Assembly: GCF_022647505.1 (NCBI RefSeq)
Contig: NZ_CP071409.1
Location: 2,604,001 to 2,668,000, forward strand
Reading direction: 5' to 3'
Origin: [Pantoea] beijingensis
Lineage (GTDB): Bacteria; Pseudomonadota; Gammaproteobacteria; Enterobacterales; Enterobacteriaceae
Length of the DNA: 64,000 bases
The position numbers and the translations under genes are program-made. Below, piece by piece: positions 48,797-58,134 of this stretch (the first letter of the stretch is position 1; every line of letters starts with the position of its first letter). The notes beneath the pieces are model-generated. The model was not told the DNA's origin. It did no database searches and saw nothing but the letters and a program-made list of their open reading frames with translations.

Positions 48797-49323
48797 TGCA
48801 ATCCCTCCCTCTTCCGCGTTGGCTGCGGGTCCGCGACATCTTTTGCCAGCGTACGCCGCGCATTCGCCAGGCGACTCATAATGGTACCAATCGGCACGGA
48901 TAGCGTGTCGGCAGCTTCCTGGTAGGTAAATCCTTCTACATATACCAGGAACACCGCATTACGCTGCGCTTCAGGCAGTCGATTTACACGCAACATAATT
49001 TGCCGCGCCCAGAGATGGTCGGTCTCATCGTGATGCCCCGTTTCATCCGGCGAAAGCTCAACATCATCAATGCGTTGCTGCTGCATAAAATGTTGTGAAC
49101 GAACATGATTAATCCAGATGGAATGGAGGATCGAAAAAAGCCAGCGGTCGAGATGACTGCCGGCCATAAACTGCGCGCTTTTTTCAATCGCCCTGACACA
49201 GGTCATCTGTACCAGATCGTCCGCAATATCACGCTTATGCGAGAGCACCATGGCATAACGCCATAGCCGCGCAAGGTATTGATCAAGCTCGGCGCGTATA
49301 TCGACAATGGTAATAGGTAACAC
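48793..49323 (-). CDS. ECF-type RNA polymerase sigma factor
   Basis: A sigma-70 family ECF factor (about 173-176 residues). Region 2 is seen in LWRYAMVLSHKRDIADDLVQMTCVRAIEKSAQF and DRWLFSILHSIWINHVRS. Region 4 is LPEAQRNAVFLVYVEGFTYQEAADTLSVPIGTIMSRLANARRTL. It is coupled to the anti-sigma gene by a 4-bp overlap. The start is unsettled: the GTG at 49323 abuts the AAGGAG ribosome-binding site, whereas an ATT three codons later has ideal spacing. Upstream genes for a TPR protein and a cytochrome b561 run the same way and may form one operon. Confidence 0.9.
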   Translation of the reverse strand: MLPITIVDIRAELDQYLARLWRYAMVLSHKRDIADDLVQMTCVRAIEKSAQFMAGSHLDRWLFSILHSIWINHVRSQHFMQQQRIDDVELSPDETGHHDETDHLWARQIMLRVNRLPEAQRNAVFLVYVEGFTYQEAADTLSVPIGTIMSRLANARRTLAKDVADPQPTRKREGLQ

Positions 49324-49364
49324 TCCTTCGGAAATCGAACCGGGCGTGACCTATCGGTGCCCGG

Positions 49365-49895
49365 TCAGGCTTCAGGATGTCCGGCAATAGCAGCGGAGAG
49401 ATCGCGATATTCCTCACACTCTGTGCCGCACAAGTTTTTAATGATGCTTAATTGCTGCTGCGCCATCTCCGGCTGTTTCTTGATCATATAAGCTTCACCG
49501 AGATATTCACGCACTTTGGCATAATGTGGGTCAAGCGCAATCGATTTCTGATAATAGCCAATCCCCTCATCGGTACGTCCCAGTTTGCGTGTCGCATATC
49601 CGCGATAGTTCCAGGCCTTGGCGGTATCCGGCTGTTCCAGCTGATCGAGCACCTGCAATGCTTCTGCATAACGGCCTGATTTCGCCAACGCATAAGCATA
49701 ATCAGTACGATCGTTATCATCAATCATACTGCTCTTATCTACCATACAGGTTTTGGTTTTCTTATCATAAATTTGCCCTTTCGGGCAGGTCGGCGACATA
49801 TCACTATCGTCACCCATCGCGTGGGCAAAACCAGTCATTAACAGCGCGGTTAATGCCATCAGACGTAAAGCATTTATAAGGTATCGAATTTTCAT
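49365..49895 (-). CDS. Exported tetratricopeptide-repeat protein
   Basis: A 176-residue periplasmic protein. Signal peptide MKIRYLINALRLMALTALLMTGFAHA. Next comes a Cys-containing segment CPKGQIYDKKTKTCMVDKSS, whose two Cys could pair. About three TPR units follow (DYAYALAKSGRYAEALQVLDQL, AWNYRGYATRKLGRTDEGIGYYQKSIALDP, KVREYLGEAYMIKKQPEMAQQQL). It probably mediates protein contact. It lies 42 bp ahead of the sigma gene on the same strand, so it may be part of the signal the anti-sigma factor reads (inference). Confidence 0.85.
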   Translation of the reverse strand: MKIRYLINALRLMALTALLMTGFAHAMGDDSDMSPTCPKGQIYDKKTKTCMVDKSSMIDDNDRTDYAYALAKSGRYAEALQVLDQLEQPDTAKAWNYRGYATRKLGRTDEGIGYYQKSIALDPHYAKVREYLGEAYMIKKQPEMAQQQLSIIKNLCGTECEEYRDLSAAIAGHPEA

Positions 49896-49933
49896 TACAT
49901 CTACTCCGAATTGACAGGTTAATTAAAGAAAGT

Positions 49934-50485
49934 CTACTTCAGACGCGGGATCATTCTCCTCAGCGTTCCATCGCGCAGTAGGTAGTGGTGCGCGAGTGCG
50001 GCAACCGCATGCCCACCAGCGAGAATGATGATGATCCAGGCATTATCAAAGTGCAGAGTGGCAAGCATACGTCGGGTCAGCAGGGTAAACTGCAGCAGAT
50101 CGGGGATGGTAAAAAGGTCAAAGAAGCTGAGCGGCTCTTCCTGTGCCCAACGCAACAGAAAACCCAGCGCTACCTGCGCCAGAATCAGTAAATAGAGCAA
50201 ACCGTGGGTAGCTTTCGCGACAATGTGCATTTTTCGCGATGTGCTGGCTGCAGGCAGACGGCGTCCTTTAGTCAGACGCCATATTAGCCTGCCAACAATC
50301 AACAAGGCTAACACGATGCCCGCCGAAACATGCAGCGACTGCAATAAATGACGAACCGGCGTACCACGCGGCAGAAAGGACCAAACCTGATAGCTGACGA
50401 ACAGGAAAATAACAATAAAAGCGGTAAACCAATGCAGGGTAATCGTTAGGGGATCGTAGGTATTAGCAGGTTGGGTATTGCGCAT
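49934..50485 (-). CDS. Cytochrome b561 family protein
   Basis: Di-haem inner-membrane cytochrome b (183 residues) with four helices. Candidate haem ligands are the His of TITLHWFTAFIVIFLFVSYQVW (helix 1), LLQSLHVSAGIVLALL (helix 2), ATHGLLYLLILAQVALGFLLRW (helix 3) and AGGHAVAALAHHYLLRDGTLRRM (helix 4). Members move electrons from quinol, some to periplasmic acceptors or superoxide. First gene of the presumed cytochrome-TPR-sigma-anti-sigma operon. Confidence 0.9.
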   Translation of the reverse strand: MRNTQPANTYDPLTITLHWFTAFIVIFLFVSYQVWSFLPRGTPVRHLLQSLHVSAGIVLALLIVGRLIWRLTKGRRLPAASTSRKMHIVAKATHGLLYLLILAQVALGFLLRWAQEEPLSFFDLFTIPDLLQFTLLTRRMLATLHFDNAWIIIILAGGHAVAALAHHYLLRDGTLRRMIPRLK

Positions 50486-50576
50486 GGTCGGTTCTCATTT
50501 CAGGTTTGATAATGAGTTAACAGCGCAGTCGTCAATTTATTCAGGTCGTTTTGATATAAGAAAAGTTTTTTTATAT

Positions 50577-50604
50577 TAAAAAGGAGCCATTTCAGGCTCC
50601 TTTT
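50577..50604 (-). terminator. Rho-independent terminator of ybhQ
   Basis: AAAAGGAGCC/GGCTCCTTTT, a 10-bp stem with a 6-base loop, 10 bp after the ybhQ stop. The minus-strand side continues in T's. Confidence 0.88.
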
Positions 50605-50614
50605 ATGTTCCCGC

Positions 50615-51007
50615 TTAGCTGCGTTTTTTCTGCGGCGCGTGCCGTGGCTCTTTTGCCATTAGCGATAACAGCGCTGGCCCAACCAGCATTACAATGCCAG
50701 TACACCCCACTAACAGGTTGTTGTGGATCACGCGTGATAACAAGAACAGAACTAACATCGCGGCACCAAAATAATAAGTTGTGGAAACATCTTCAAGGAA
50801 GTCTCCCACATTACGCAACCGCGCAATACGCTGCGTCAGCAGCATGGCAATAAATACCGCACCATACATCGCAAGCATGATAGCACTGACCTGGATTAAT
50901 GATTGATGCTTCCATCCCCAAACCAGCGCAGCGATAAGCAACAGATGGAGGGTAATATGTACGCAGGTTTGTCCAGTGACAATCTGAATACGGTTCGACC
51001 ATTTCAT
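50615..51007 (-). CDS. ybhQ: Inner membrane protein YbhQ
   Basis: A 130-residue protein with four membrane helices. The N-terminus MKWSNRIQIVTGQTCVHITLHLLLI and RNVGDFLEDVSTTYYFGAAMLVLFLLSR match E. coli YbhQ. Function unknown. It is divergent from ybhP-clsB-ybhN, as in E. coli. AGGAG precedes the ATG. Confidence 0.9.
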   Translation of the reverse strand: MKWSNRIQIVTGQTCVHITLHLLLIAALVWGWKHQSLIQVSAIMLAMYGAVFIAMLLTQRIARLRNVGDFLEDVSTTYYFGAAMLVLFLLSRVIHNNLLVGCTGIVMLVGPALLSLMAKEPRHAPQKKRS

Positions 51008-51190
51008 CTTTTTCTCCTGGCAGACTCAATCGCGGAGCCGCCCAAGCTATAACCGACAATCGTCGGTTACTCGTTCCTCAGACTAACGTAATTTTCGGAT
51101 AATGCCGCAAATTACCGCTCATATCGGCACTCTTTTGTGACAAAGACTACACTTTGTCCTTAATGGTCCGAAAAGGAGAGCGCGCACAGT

Positions 51191-51952
51191 ATGCCACAAA
51201 AAGCGCAAATTTTTTCATTTAAAGTCCTGACGATAAACACACATAAGGGTTTTACCGCTTTAAACCGCCGTTTCATCCTGCCCGAATTACGGGACGCGGT
51301 GCGGGCAACCTCGGCCGATATTGTTTTACTACAAGAGGTGATGGGAGTGCATGAAACGCATCCATTGCGCGTTGAGAACTGGCCTGATACGCCTCATTAC
51401 GAATTTCTCGCCGATACCATGTGGAACGATTATGCTTATGGCCGTAACGCGGTTTATCCGGAGGGACATCATGGCAATGCAGTACTTTCACGCTTCCCTA
51501 TTATCGCGTATGAAAATCGTGATATTTCAGTCGAAGGCACCGAAAAACGCGGCATGCTGCACTGTAAACTGCGCGTACCGGGGCGCGACATTATTCTGCA
51601 CGTGATCTGCGTTCATCTTGGCCTGCGCGAGGCTCATCGCTCCGCGCAGTTGGCGATGCTGTGCGAGCTGATCCATGCGCTTCCTGCCGATTCACCTGTC
51701 GTGGTTGCCGGCGATTTTAATGACTGGCAACAACGCGCTAACGATATTCTAAAAAAAGGGGCCGGACTTGAAGAAGTGTTTAGCCGCAAAACGGGTAAAC
51801 CGGCTCGTACCTTCCCTGCCCGCTTCCCCGTTCTCCGTCTTGATCGCATTTACGTACGTAATGCTGGTATCAGCCATCCCTATGCCCTCCCGCTGAAACC
51901 CTGGTCACACCTGTCCGATCATGCACCGCTCGCGGTGGAGATTCATTTATGA
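51191..51952 (+). CDS. ybhP: Endonuclease/exonuclease/phosphatase family protein YbhP
   Basis: A 253-residue EEP-superfamily hydrolase of unknown substrate, expected to be a Mg2+-dependent phosphodiesterase. The conserved residues appear as [18 protein letters not shown] (catalytic Glu), [19 protein letters not shown] (Asp/Asn) and [11 protein letters not shown] (final Asp-His). It overlaps clsB by 4 bp (ATGA), so a role near cardiolipin metabolism is likely but unproven. AAAGGAGA is the ribosome-binding site. Confidence 0.93.
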   Translation: MPQKAQIFSFKVLTINTHKGFTALNRRFILPELRDAVRATSADIVLLQEVMGVHETHPLRVENWPDTPHYEFLADTMWNDYAYGRNAVYPEGHHGNAVLSRFPIIAYENRDISVEGTEKRGMLHCKLRVPGRDIILHVICVHLGLREAHRSAQLAMLCELIHALPADSPVVVAGDFNDWQQRANDILKKGAGLEEVFSRKTGKPARTFPARFPVLRLDRIYVRNAGISHPYALPLKPWSHLSDHAPLAVEIHL

Positions 51953-53193
51953 ATATGGAATGGCGGGAAGGCAACCGCATCCGCTTACTGGAAAATGGTG
52001 AAGAGTTTTTCCCCCGTGTCTATGGTGCGATACGCCGTGCGCAGCGAAACTTGCTACTGGAGACCTTCATCCTGTTTGAGGATGAAGTAGGTAACGCGCT
52101 ACACGCGGTGCTGCTGGAAGCCGCCGGTCGCGGCGTTAAAATTGAAATGATGGTTGACGGCTATGGTTCTCCTGACTTATCCGACGATTATGTGCATAGC
52201 CTGACCTCTGCCGGCGTACGTTTTCTTTATTACGATCCGCGTCCGCTGATATTTGGCATGCGTACTAATGTTTTCCGTCGTCTGCACCGAAAAATTGTGG
52301 TGGCTGACGATGAAATCGCCTTTGTGGGTGGCATCAACTTTTCCGATGAACATAACAGCAGCTACGGCCCCCATGCCAAACAGGACTATGCGGTGGAAGT
52401 GAAGGGGCCCATCGTTGAGGATATTTCCCGCTATGTGCAGCAGGCATTAGGAAGCGAGCAGGTAACGCGCCGCTGGTGGGGAGGCCGCTCACCCCGCCTG
52501 GCGCATAACGTCAGGCCTGGCGATGCACAGGCATTATTCGTTTACCGTGATAATGATGAACATCGTGACGATATTGAGCAACATTATATCGATATGTTAC
52601 GAAACGCTGAACACAGCGTAATTATCGCGAATGCCTATTTTTTCCCGGGCTACCGGCTGCTGCGTGAAATGCGTCATGCTGCACAACGTGGCGTCAACAT
52701 GAAGCTAATCGTACAGGGCGAGCCGGATATGCCGATCGCCAAAGTAGGAGCTGAACTGCTCTATAACTATCTTGTTGATGCAGGCGTAGAGATCTACGAA
52801 TATACGCGCCGTCCTTTACACGGGAAGATCGCAGTTAAAGATGAGCAGTGGGCTACCGTTGGGTCCAGTAATCTGGATCCGCTGAGTCTGTCACTAAATC
52901 TTGAAGCCAACTTAATCATTCACGACCACAAATTTAATCAACAGCTACGCAATAACCTCGAGCGCTTGATCGCGCAAGATTGTCAGCGCGTCAATGGAGA
53001 CTTGCTCCCCAAGCGTACCTGGTGGCAATTAACCAAAAGCGTGATCGTCTTTCATTTTCTGCGCCATTTTCCCGCTATAGCCGGCTGGTTACCTGCCCAT
53101 ACGCCAAAACTGACACTGGTTGAGCCACCGGTACAGCCCGAAATGGAAACGCAGGATCGCGTCGACACCGACAATCCGGGAGCAAAATCCTAA
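51949..53193 (+). CDS. clsB: Cardiolipin synthase B
   Basis: Phospholipase D-superfamily enzyme (414 residues) that makes cardiolipin at the inner membrane. The two HKD motifs are intact: [23 protein letters not shown] and [41 protein letters not shown] and [14 protein letters not shown] also match ClsB of E. coli. No N-terminal membrane helix, unlike ClsA. Middle gene of ybhP-clsB-ybhN; the stop overlaps the ybhN start (TAATG). Confidence 0.96.
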   Translation: MNMEWREGNRIRLLENGEEFFPRVYGAIRRAQRNLLLETFILFEDEVGNALHAVLLEAAGRGVKIEMMVDGYGSPDLSDDYVHSLTSAGVRFLYYDPRPLIFGMRTNVFRRLHRKIVVADDEIAFVGGINFSDEHNSSYGPHAKQDYAVEVKGPIVEDISRYVQQALGSEQVTRRWWGGRSPRLAHNVRPGDAQALFVYRDNDEHRDDIEQHYIDMLRNAEHSVIIANAYFFPGYRLLREMRHAAQRGVNMKLIVQGEPDMPIAKVGAELLYNYLVDAGVEIYEYTRRPLHGKIAVKDEQWATVGSSNLDPLSLSLNLEANLIIHDHKFNQQLRNNLERLIAQDCQRVNGDLLPKRTWWQLTKSVIVFHFLRHFPAIAGWLPAHTPKLTLVEPPVQPEMETQDRVDTDNPGAKS

Positions 53194-54161
53194 TGTCAAA
53201 AACACATCCGCAATGGAAAACCGCGAAAAGGGTCCTGACCTGGCTATTTTTTATCGCCGTTATCGTGCTGCTGGTGGTGTATGCAAAAAAAGTTGACTGG
53301 TCCGATGTTTACAGCGTCATTATCCACTATAACCGCACGGCCATTCTGAGTGCCGTCGCGTTGGTGGTAGTGAGCTACATGACCTACGGGGTTTACGATC
53401 TGATCGGTCGCGCCTACTGCGGGCATAAACTGGCAAAACGGCAGGTAATGATGGTTTCTTTTATCTGCTATGCCTTTAACCTTACGCTCAGCACTTGGGT
53501 AGGCGGCGTCGCCATGCGCTACCGGCTCTATTCGCGTTTGGGCCTGTCAGGCAGCACTATCACGCGGATCTTTTCGCTCAGCATTGCTACCAACTGGCTG
53601 GGTTATATTTTACTGGCTGGCGTGGTGTTCAGCGCGGGGATGGTGCCGATCCCACGCGGCTGGTTTATTGGCGAAGGCACACTGAAGATTATCGGTAGCG
53701 TCCTGCTGGCCAGTGTAGTGGCTTACCTCGCGCTTTGTGCTTTTTCAAAACGCCGCCGCTGGACCATAAAGGGGCAGAAACTGGCTTTACCATCATTGGG
53801 AATGGCGCTGTTTCAATTCGCCGTTTCCTGCGCGAACTGGATGGTTATGGGCACAATTATTTGGCTGCTCCTCGCGCAGCAAGTGGATTATCCCATCGTG
53901 CTTGGTGTGCTACTGATTAGTAGCATTGCTGGCGTGATTATCCATATTCCTGCCGGAATTGGCGTGCTGGAAGCCGTTTTTCTTGCCTTACTGAGTGGCC
54001 AACACGCTTCACATGGAACGATTATCGCAGCGTTGCTCGCCTATCGCGTACTCTATTTTATTGCACCGCTGTTGCTGGCCCTGGTGCTCTATTTATGGCT
54101 GGAAGGGCGAGCCAGCGCCCTGCGCGAAAAAAATGCGCTGCAACAGCGCAATAGTGACTAA
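53193..54161 (+). CDS. ybhN: Lysylphosphatidylglycerol-synthetase-like membrane protein YbhN
   Basis: A 322-residue inner-membrane protein of the UPF0104/AglD-like flippase family with eight or so helices. SYMTYGVYDLIGRAYCGHKL, GGVAMRYRLYSRLGLSGSTITRIFSLSIATNWLGY and IPAGIGVLEAVFLALL are characteristic. The catalytic domain of MprF is absent. A function in lipid transport is suggested by operon position after clsB but not shown. Confidence 0.93.
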   Translation: MSKTHPQWKTAKRVLTWLFFIAVIVLLVVYAKKVDWSDVYSVIIHYNRTAILSAVALVVVSYMTYGVYDLIGRAYCGHKLAKRQVMMVSFICYAFNLTLSTWVGGVAMRYRLYSRLGLSGSTITRIFSLSIATNWLGYILLAGVVFSAGMVPIPRGWFIGEGTLKIIGSVLLASVVAYLALCAFSKRRRWTIKGQKLALPSLGMALFQFAVSCANWMVMGTIIWLLLAQQVDYPIVLGVLLISSIAGVIIHIPAGIGVLEAVFLALLSGQHASHGTIIAALLAYRVLYFIAPLLLALVLYLWLEGRASALREKNALQQRNSD

Positions 54162-54277
54162 ATTTGCTTACGCGCAGCGGCCAGGGTGGTTGCTGCAGCC
54201 TGGCTGAATGAGGTTTAACGAATGTTTCGCTCGCCAGCAGAGTTGCGGCTGAATCTGCTTTCGCGTAGGCGGACGAC

Positions 54278-54301
54278 AAGGGCCGATTAGCGTCGGCCCT
54301 T
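54278..54301. terminator. Hairpin between convergent ybhN and ybhL
   Basis: A 9-bp perfect stem AAGGGCCGA/TCGGCCCTT with a 6-base loop in the ybhN-ybhL gap. The T-run is short on both sides, so it is probably a bidirectional terminator of moderate strength. Confidence 0.65.
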
Positions 54302-54345
54302 GTTGTGCGGAGGATGAACGGAACAGCCTGCCAGGCTAAGGCAAA

Positions 54346-55056
54346 TTAACGGCGGTTGCCAAAAATCCGCAGCAACATCAGGAACAGGTTGATGAAATCA
54401 AGGTATAAGGTCAACGCGCCCATAATCGAAAAGCGACGCATATTCTCTTTATCATCGGGATTAATTCCTTCGCCGATGTTTTTCAGCTTTTGCGTGTCAT
54501 ATGCCGTCAGCCCCACAAATACCACAACGCCAATATAGGTTATGGCCCACATTAATGCCGGACTTTTCAGCCAAATGTTTACCAGCGATGCCAGCACAAT
54601 CCCTATCAATCCCATAAACAGCATACTACCCATACCACTGAGATCGCGTTTGGTGGTGTAACCCCAGAAGCTCATCGCCCCAAACATCCCGGCAGTAATA
54701 AAGAAGGTGCTGGCAATGGATGAATACGTGTAAACGAGGAAAATACTGGCCATGGTTAAGCCCGTTAGCGCCGAATAGAGCATAAACAACCCGGTCGCTA
54801 CCGCACCACTCAGTTTGTGTACCATCGCTGACAGTGCAACGACCAGTCCGAGTTGTACGATGATCAATCCAAAAAATGTAATGCGATTAGAGAAAACCAT
54901 CTCCATTACCGCCGGTGTGTTGGCGGCATACCAGGAGACAAAGGCGGTTAACAGCAAGCCGCAGGTCATCCAACCATACACCTGCGCCATATAAGTTTGC
55001 AGCCCAGCACGGGCGTGCTGGACAACAGAATCGGTAGAACGGGGATATCGATCCAT
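54346..55056 (-). CDS. ybhL: BAX inhibitor-1 family membrane protein YbhL
   Basis: A 236-residue inner-membrane protein with seven helices of the BI-1/YccA family, related to calcium-leak channels. The C-terminal end GVVFVGLTAYDTQKLKNIGEGINPDDKENMRRFSIMGALTLYLDFINLFLMLLRIFG has the conserved aspartates of the family's pH/Ca2+ sensor. It follows the E. coli order after ybhN. Likely its own transcription unit. Confidence 0.94.
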   Translation of the reverse strand: MDRYPRSTDSVVQHARAGLQTYMAQVYGWMTCGLLLTAFVSWYAANTPAVMEMVFSNRITFFGLIIVQLGLVVALSAMVHKLSGAVATGLFMLYSALTGLTMASIFLVYTYSSIASTFFITAGMFGAMSFWGYTTKRDLSGMGSMLFMGLIGIVLASLVNIWLKSPALMWAITYIGVVVFVGLTAYDTQKLKNIGEGINPDDKENMRRFSIMGALTLYLDFINLFLMLLRIFGNRR

Positions 55057-55197
55057 GATGCGCTCCTTAGCGTGAATTAAAATAGACGATGATCAGTTTG
55101 GCACAGTTCCGGTCACTTATGCTATCCGTGCAGTTTAACAATTCATTTCCTTACTCACATTACCACGACGTTATTACACGCCTGCGCCGCGGTAGAA

Positions 55198-56289
55198 TCA
55201 GCGTGCCATACAGGCCTGGTAACGTTCATTTACCCGCTGAGCAAACCACGCGGTTGTCAGATTACGGGTTATCTTAGGGCTTTCAAGTTTTATGCCCGGT
55301 AGCATTTCGCGCGTAACACGTTTACCCGCCATTTTATCCGCCTGAGTGAAAACCTGCTGGTACAGCTCGGTTTTCTCAAATGCCAGCGAATCGCCTTTTT
55401 CCAGGGCACGGCGGATAGCGCGATCGCTGATATCCAGACGTTTGCTTAACGTACGCACTGCCAGCTCGGTCGCGCCAGCGTGATCTGAACCATAAATAAT
55501 TAAATCGCCATCCAGCGCCAGTTGCACACCACTGAGGCGTGAAATTGCAGCCTGGAATGCTGCATTACGGCTGGCATACCTGCCAGCATTGAAATCAGCA
55601 AAGCGGTATAATGGTTGTGAATAATTCGCCGGGTAGCCTAATAAATGCATCGTACCGAAATAAATCCCTCCACGCCGGCTAAACACCTCGCGACGAATCG
55701 ACCCGTCGATCGGCCAGGGGTAGCCGCTGGCATGCGCTTCAGCGAAGGCAATACTGACCTGCATCGGACCACCGGTATGGATAGGATTCAAATTGCCAAA
55801 AAGCGTTTGTCCCATTGGCACCATATCAATGAAATCGTCAAAAATAGCGCTTAACTCTTTCTCGGTTCTGACATTATCAAGCCGGTCAGCATACCGTTTA
55901 CCATCAGGCGATTTAATCAGCAATGCGGTACGGACCAAAAACGCTGGGATATGCAATGTTGCCGCGCGTCGGTTGATTTCACTCCAGGCTATTTTAGGTA
56001 ATCCTGGCACGGCAGAGTCGGCGCTAAAAGTCGATTCTTGATCGGTAACCGCGATCACTGAACAGATATGACTCTTACTGGGCTCAATGTTCTGGGTACG
56101 AAAAGCCGTATCCATATCCGCCGCCCAGGCCGATTTATTGCTGACCTTCGTCGGTATCAGTTTCACAATTTGCGCTTTGACCGTTTCCGGATTGCTCGGT
56201 GGAGTGTTGTTCCGTTGCTCACTGCTACATCCAGCCAAAATAAGCAGCGTCAGCAGGGAAAAGTGACGCAGAGGAGAAAGTGATGGCAT
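55198..56289 (-). CDS. DUF1615 lipoprotein (YaiW-like)
   Basis: A 363-residue outer-membrane-type lipoprotein. The lipobox is LLILAGCSSEQ, with the lipidated Cys at about residue 21. The body matches DUF1615: AVTDQESTFSADSAVPGLPKIAWSEI, GGPMQVSIAFAEAHASGYPWPI, RRGGIYFGTMHLLGYPANYSQPLYRFADFNAGRYASRNAAFQ. The E. coli member YaiW is a surface-exposed lipoprotein linked to SbmA peptide uptake; no sbmA is seen here. The gene is a lone insertion between ybhL and moaE. Confidence 0.85.
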   Translation of the reverse strand: MPSLSPLRHFSLLTLLILAGCSSEQRNNTPPSNPETVKAQIVKLIPTKVSNKSAWAADMDTAFRTQNIEPSKSHICSVIAVTDQESTFSADSAVPGLPKIAWSEINRRAATLHIPAFLVRTALLIKSPDGKRYADRLDNVRTEKELSAIFDDFIDMVPMGQTLFGNLNPIHTGGPMQVSIAFAEAHASGYPWPIDGSIRREVFSRRGGIYFGTMHLLGYPANYSQPLYRFADFNAGRYASRNAAFQAAISRLSGVQLALDGDLIIYGSDHAGATELAVRTLSKRLDISDRAIRRALEKGDSLAFEKTELYQQVFTQADKMAGKRVTREMLPGIKLESPKITRNLTTAWFAQRVNERYQACMAR

Positions 56290-56419
56290 ACATGTCCTTG
56301 CTTTTGCTTATTATCAACACCTTAACCAGGCGATCGGCGGAGATCCATCAATTATTATATTGGGGTTTAGCGCAGTGATGGACCGCTTCACAACGGAAAT
56401 CCATCTCCATCGGTAATGA

Positions 56420-56872
56420 TTATTCCCAGCGCGCAGCGGCCTGTTTATCGCTATCGCGGGAATCAACCCAACGATCGCCCTGCGGTGTGGCTTCACGCTT
56501 CCAGAACGGTGCCCGCGTTTTCAGGTAATCCATGATAAATTCGGCAGCGGCAAAGGCCGTACTGCGATGAGCTCCCGTCACGCCAACCATTACGATTTCA
56601 TCCCCCGGAAACAGCTCCCCGATGCGATGAATGACCGTGACGCGCTGTAACGGCCAACGCTGACGCGCTGCTTCAACAATATCCGTCAACGCTTTTTCCG
56701 TCATGCCAGGGTAGTGTTCCAGCGTTAATGCCGAGACATTATCACCCAGGTTATGATTTCTCACTTTGCCGGTAAAAGTCACCACCGCGCCATCTTCATC
56801 GCAGGCTGCCAGCCATTGATACTCTTCACCCATGCTGAACTTTTCATGGCCAACGCGAATCCGAGTCTCCAT
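56420..56872 (-). CDS. moaE: Molybdopterin synthase catalytic subunit MoaE
   Basis: Large subunit (150 residues) of molybdopterin synthase; with thiocarboxylated MoaD it adds the two dithiolene sulphurs to cyclic pyranopterin monophosphate. GAVVTFTGKVRNHNLGDNVSALTLEHYPGMTEKAL, VIHRIGEL, AHRSTAFAAAEFIMDYLKTRAPFWKRE (catalytic Lys) are the family motifs. Start at 56872, one base after the moaD stop, giving MethGluThr-Arg as in relatives; the longer open frame overlaps moaD. Last gene of moaABCDE. Confidence 0.96.
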   Translation of the reverse strand: METRIRVGHEKFSMGEEYQWLAACDEDGAVVTFTGKVRNHNLGDNVSALTLEHYPGMTEKALTDIVEAARQRWPLQRVTVIHRIGELFPGDEIVMVGVTGAHRSTAFAAAEFIMDYLKTRAPFWKREATPQGDRWVDSRDSDKQAAARWE

Positions 56873-56873
56873 G

Positions 56874-57119
56874 CTAACCTCCGGTGACCGGCGGGAAAAA
56901 AGCGACTTCATCGCCATCCGTCAGTGGGTGATGCGGTGGTACCAGTGTCTGATTCACAGCCGATAGCAATTTGCCGGATTCCAGCGCCAGCGCCCAGCGT
57001 TCGCCTCGTTCGATTAACATCAGGCGCAAGGCTTCCACGCTATCGACACCAGCCTCGACGTTCAGCCTGTCCACTCCCACCAGTTCGCGTACCTGCGCAA
57101 AAAACAGTACGTTAATCAT
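56874..57119 (-). CDS. moaD: Molybdopterin synthase sulphur carrier subunit MoaD
   Basis: An 81-residue ubiquitin-fold sulphur carrier. Its C-terminal Gly-Gly (FFPPVTGG) is adenylated by MoeB and converted to thiocarboxylate. [15 protein letters not shown] at the start and [19 protein letters not shown] at the end are typical. Its start overlaps the moaC end by 8 bp. Confidence 0.95.
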   Translation of the reverse strand: MINVLFFAQVRELVGVDRLNVEAGVDSVEALRLMLIERGERWALALESGKLLSAVNQTLVPPHHPLTDGDEVAFFPPVTGG

Positions 57120-57597
57120 ATTTCACCGCCTGAAAGTCTCCTGATTTGCCGCCGCTTTTACTTAACAGGCGCACGTTTTCAATCACAATGTCCTTTTGTA
57201 CGGCTTTGCACATATCATAAATCGTTAACGCTGCAACCGATGCGGCGGTCAATGCTTCCATTTCGACACCGGTTTTACCGGTTAAACAGCAACGGGATTC
57301 AATACGTACCCGGTGATGCTCCGGCTCAGCCGTCAGTATGATTTCTACCTTGCTTAGCATCAGCGGATGGCACAATGGGATCAGTTCCCATGTACGCTTA
57401 GCGGCCTGAATACCAGCAATGCGCGCGGTTGCAAAAACATCGCCTTTGTGGTGGCTACCTTCCAGAATCATTCGAAGCGTATCTGGATGCATCACCACCC
57501 AAGCTTCCGCTCGCGCTTCACGCAGAGTTTCCATCTTGGCAGAAACATCCACCATGTGCGCCTCACCAGAGGCATTGATATGGGTTAATTGCGACAT
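57112..57597 (-). CDS. moaC: Cyclic pyranopterin monophosphate synthase MoaC
   Basis: A 161-residue enzyme that converts the MoaA product (3',8-cyclo-GTP) to cyclic pyranopterin monophosphate. [22 protein letters not shown] and [32 protein letters not shown] are the conserved active-site segments. It follows moaB after 3 bp. Confidence 0.97.
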   Translation of the reverse strand: MSQLTHINASGEAHMVDVSAKMETLREARAEAWVVMHPDTLRMILEGSHHKGDVFATARIAGIQAAKRTWELIPLCHPLMLSKVEIILTAEPEHHRVRIESRCCLTGKTGVEMEALTAASVAALTIYDMCKAVQKDIVIENVRLLSKSGGKSGDFQAVKYD

Positions 57598-57600
57598 AGT

Positions 57601-58116
57601 CTATGGTTTCTTTACATGCGAGATGAAATTACAAGGACGAGTGCGCGCATCAAGCTGATCGATAATGATACGTTCCCAGGCGCTCTGGCAGGCACCGGTA
57701 GAACCCGGCATCGCAAAAATCAGCGTCTGGTTCGCCATACCCGCAACCGCCCGCGACTGGAGGGTCGCACTGCCGATCTCTTCGTAAGAGATCATTCGAA
57801 ACAGCTCGCCAAAACCCTCGATTTCACGATCGAATAGCGGTAGCAACGCTTCAGGCGTACTGTTTTTGTTATTAAATCCGGTACCGCCATTGATCAAAAT
57901 AACCTGCACATCGTCACTGGCGATCCAACTCGATACCGCTGCACGAATACGGTAGCGATCGTCTTTAACGATTGCGCTATCGACCACCTGATGTCCGGCG
58001 GCGATAACCGCCTCACGTAAATAATCGCCAGAGCTGTCACTTGACGCATCGCGACTGTCCGATACTGTTAATACGGCGATAGCCGTAGAGATAAATTCTG
58101 AATCAGCTTTGCCCAT
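57601..58116 (-). CDS. moaB: Molybdopterin adenylyltransferase-like protein MoaB
   Basis: A 171-residue MogA/CinA-fold protein. AVLTVSDSRDASSDSSGDYL, VILINGGTGFNNKNSTPEAL and GSATLQSRAVAGMANQTLIFAMPGSTGACQSAWE are typical. In E. coli MoaB is dispensable and MogA does the adenylylation of molybdopterin. Second gene of moaABCDE. Confidence 0.95.
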   Translation of the reverse strand: MGKADSEFISTAIAVLTVSDSRDASSDSSGDYLREAVIAAGHQVVDSAIVKDDRYRIRAAVSSWIASDDVQVILINGGTGFNNKNSTPEALLPLFDREIEGFGELFRMISYEEIGSATLQSRAVAGMANQTLIFAMPGSTGACQSAWERIIIDQLDARTRPCNFISHVKKP

Positions 58117-58134
58117 GAATATGCTCCTGGCTGC

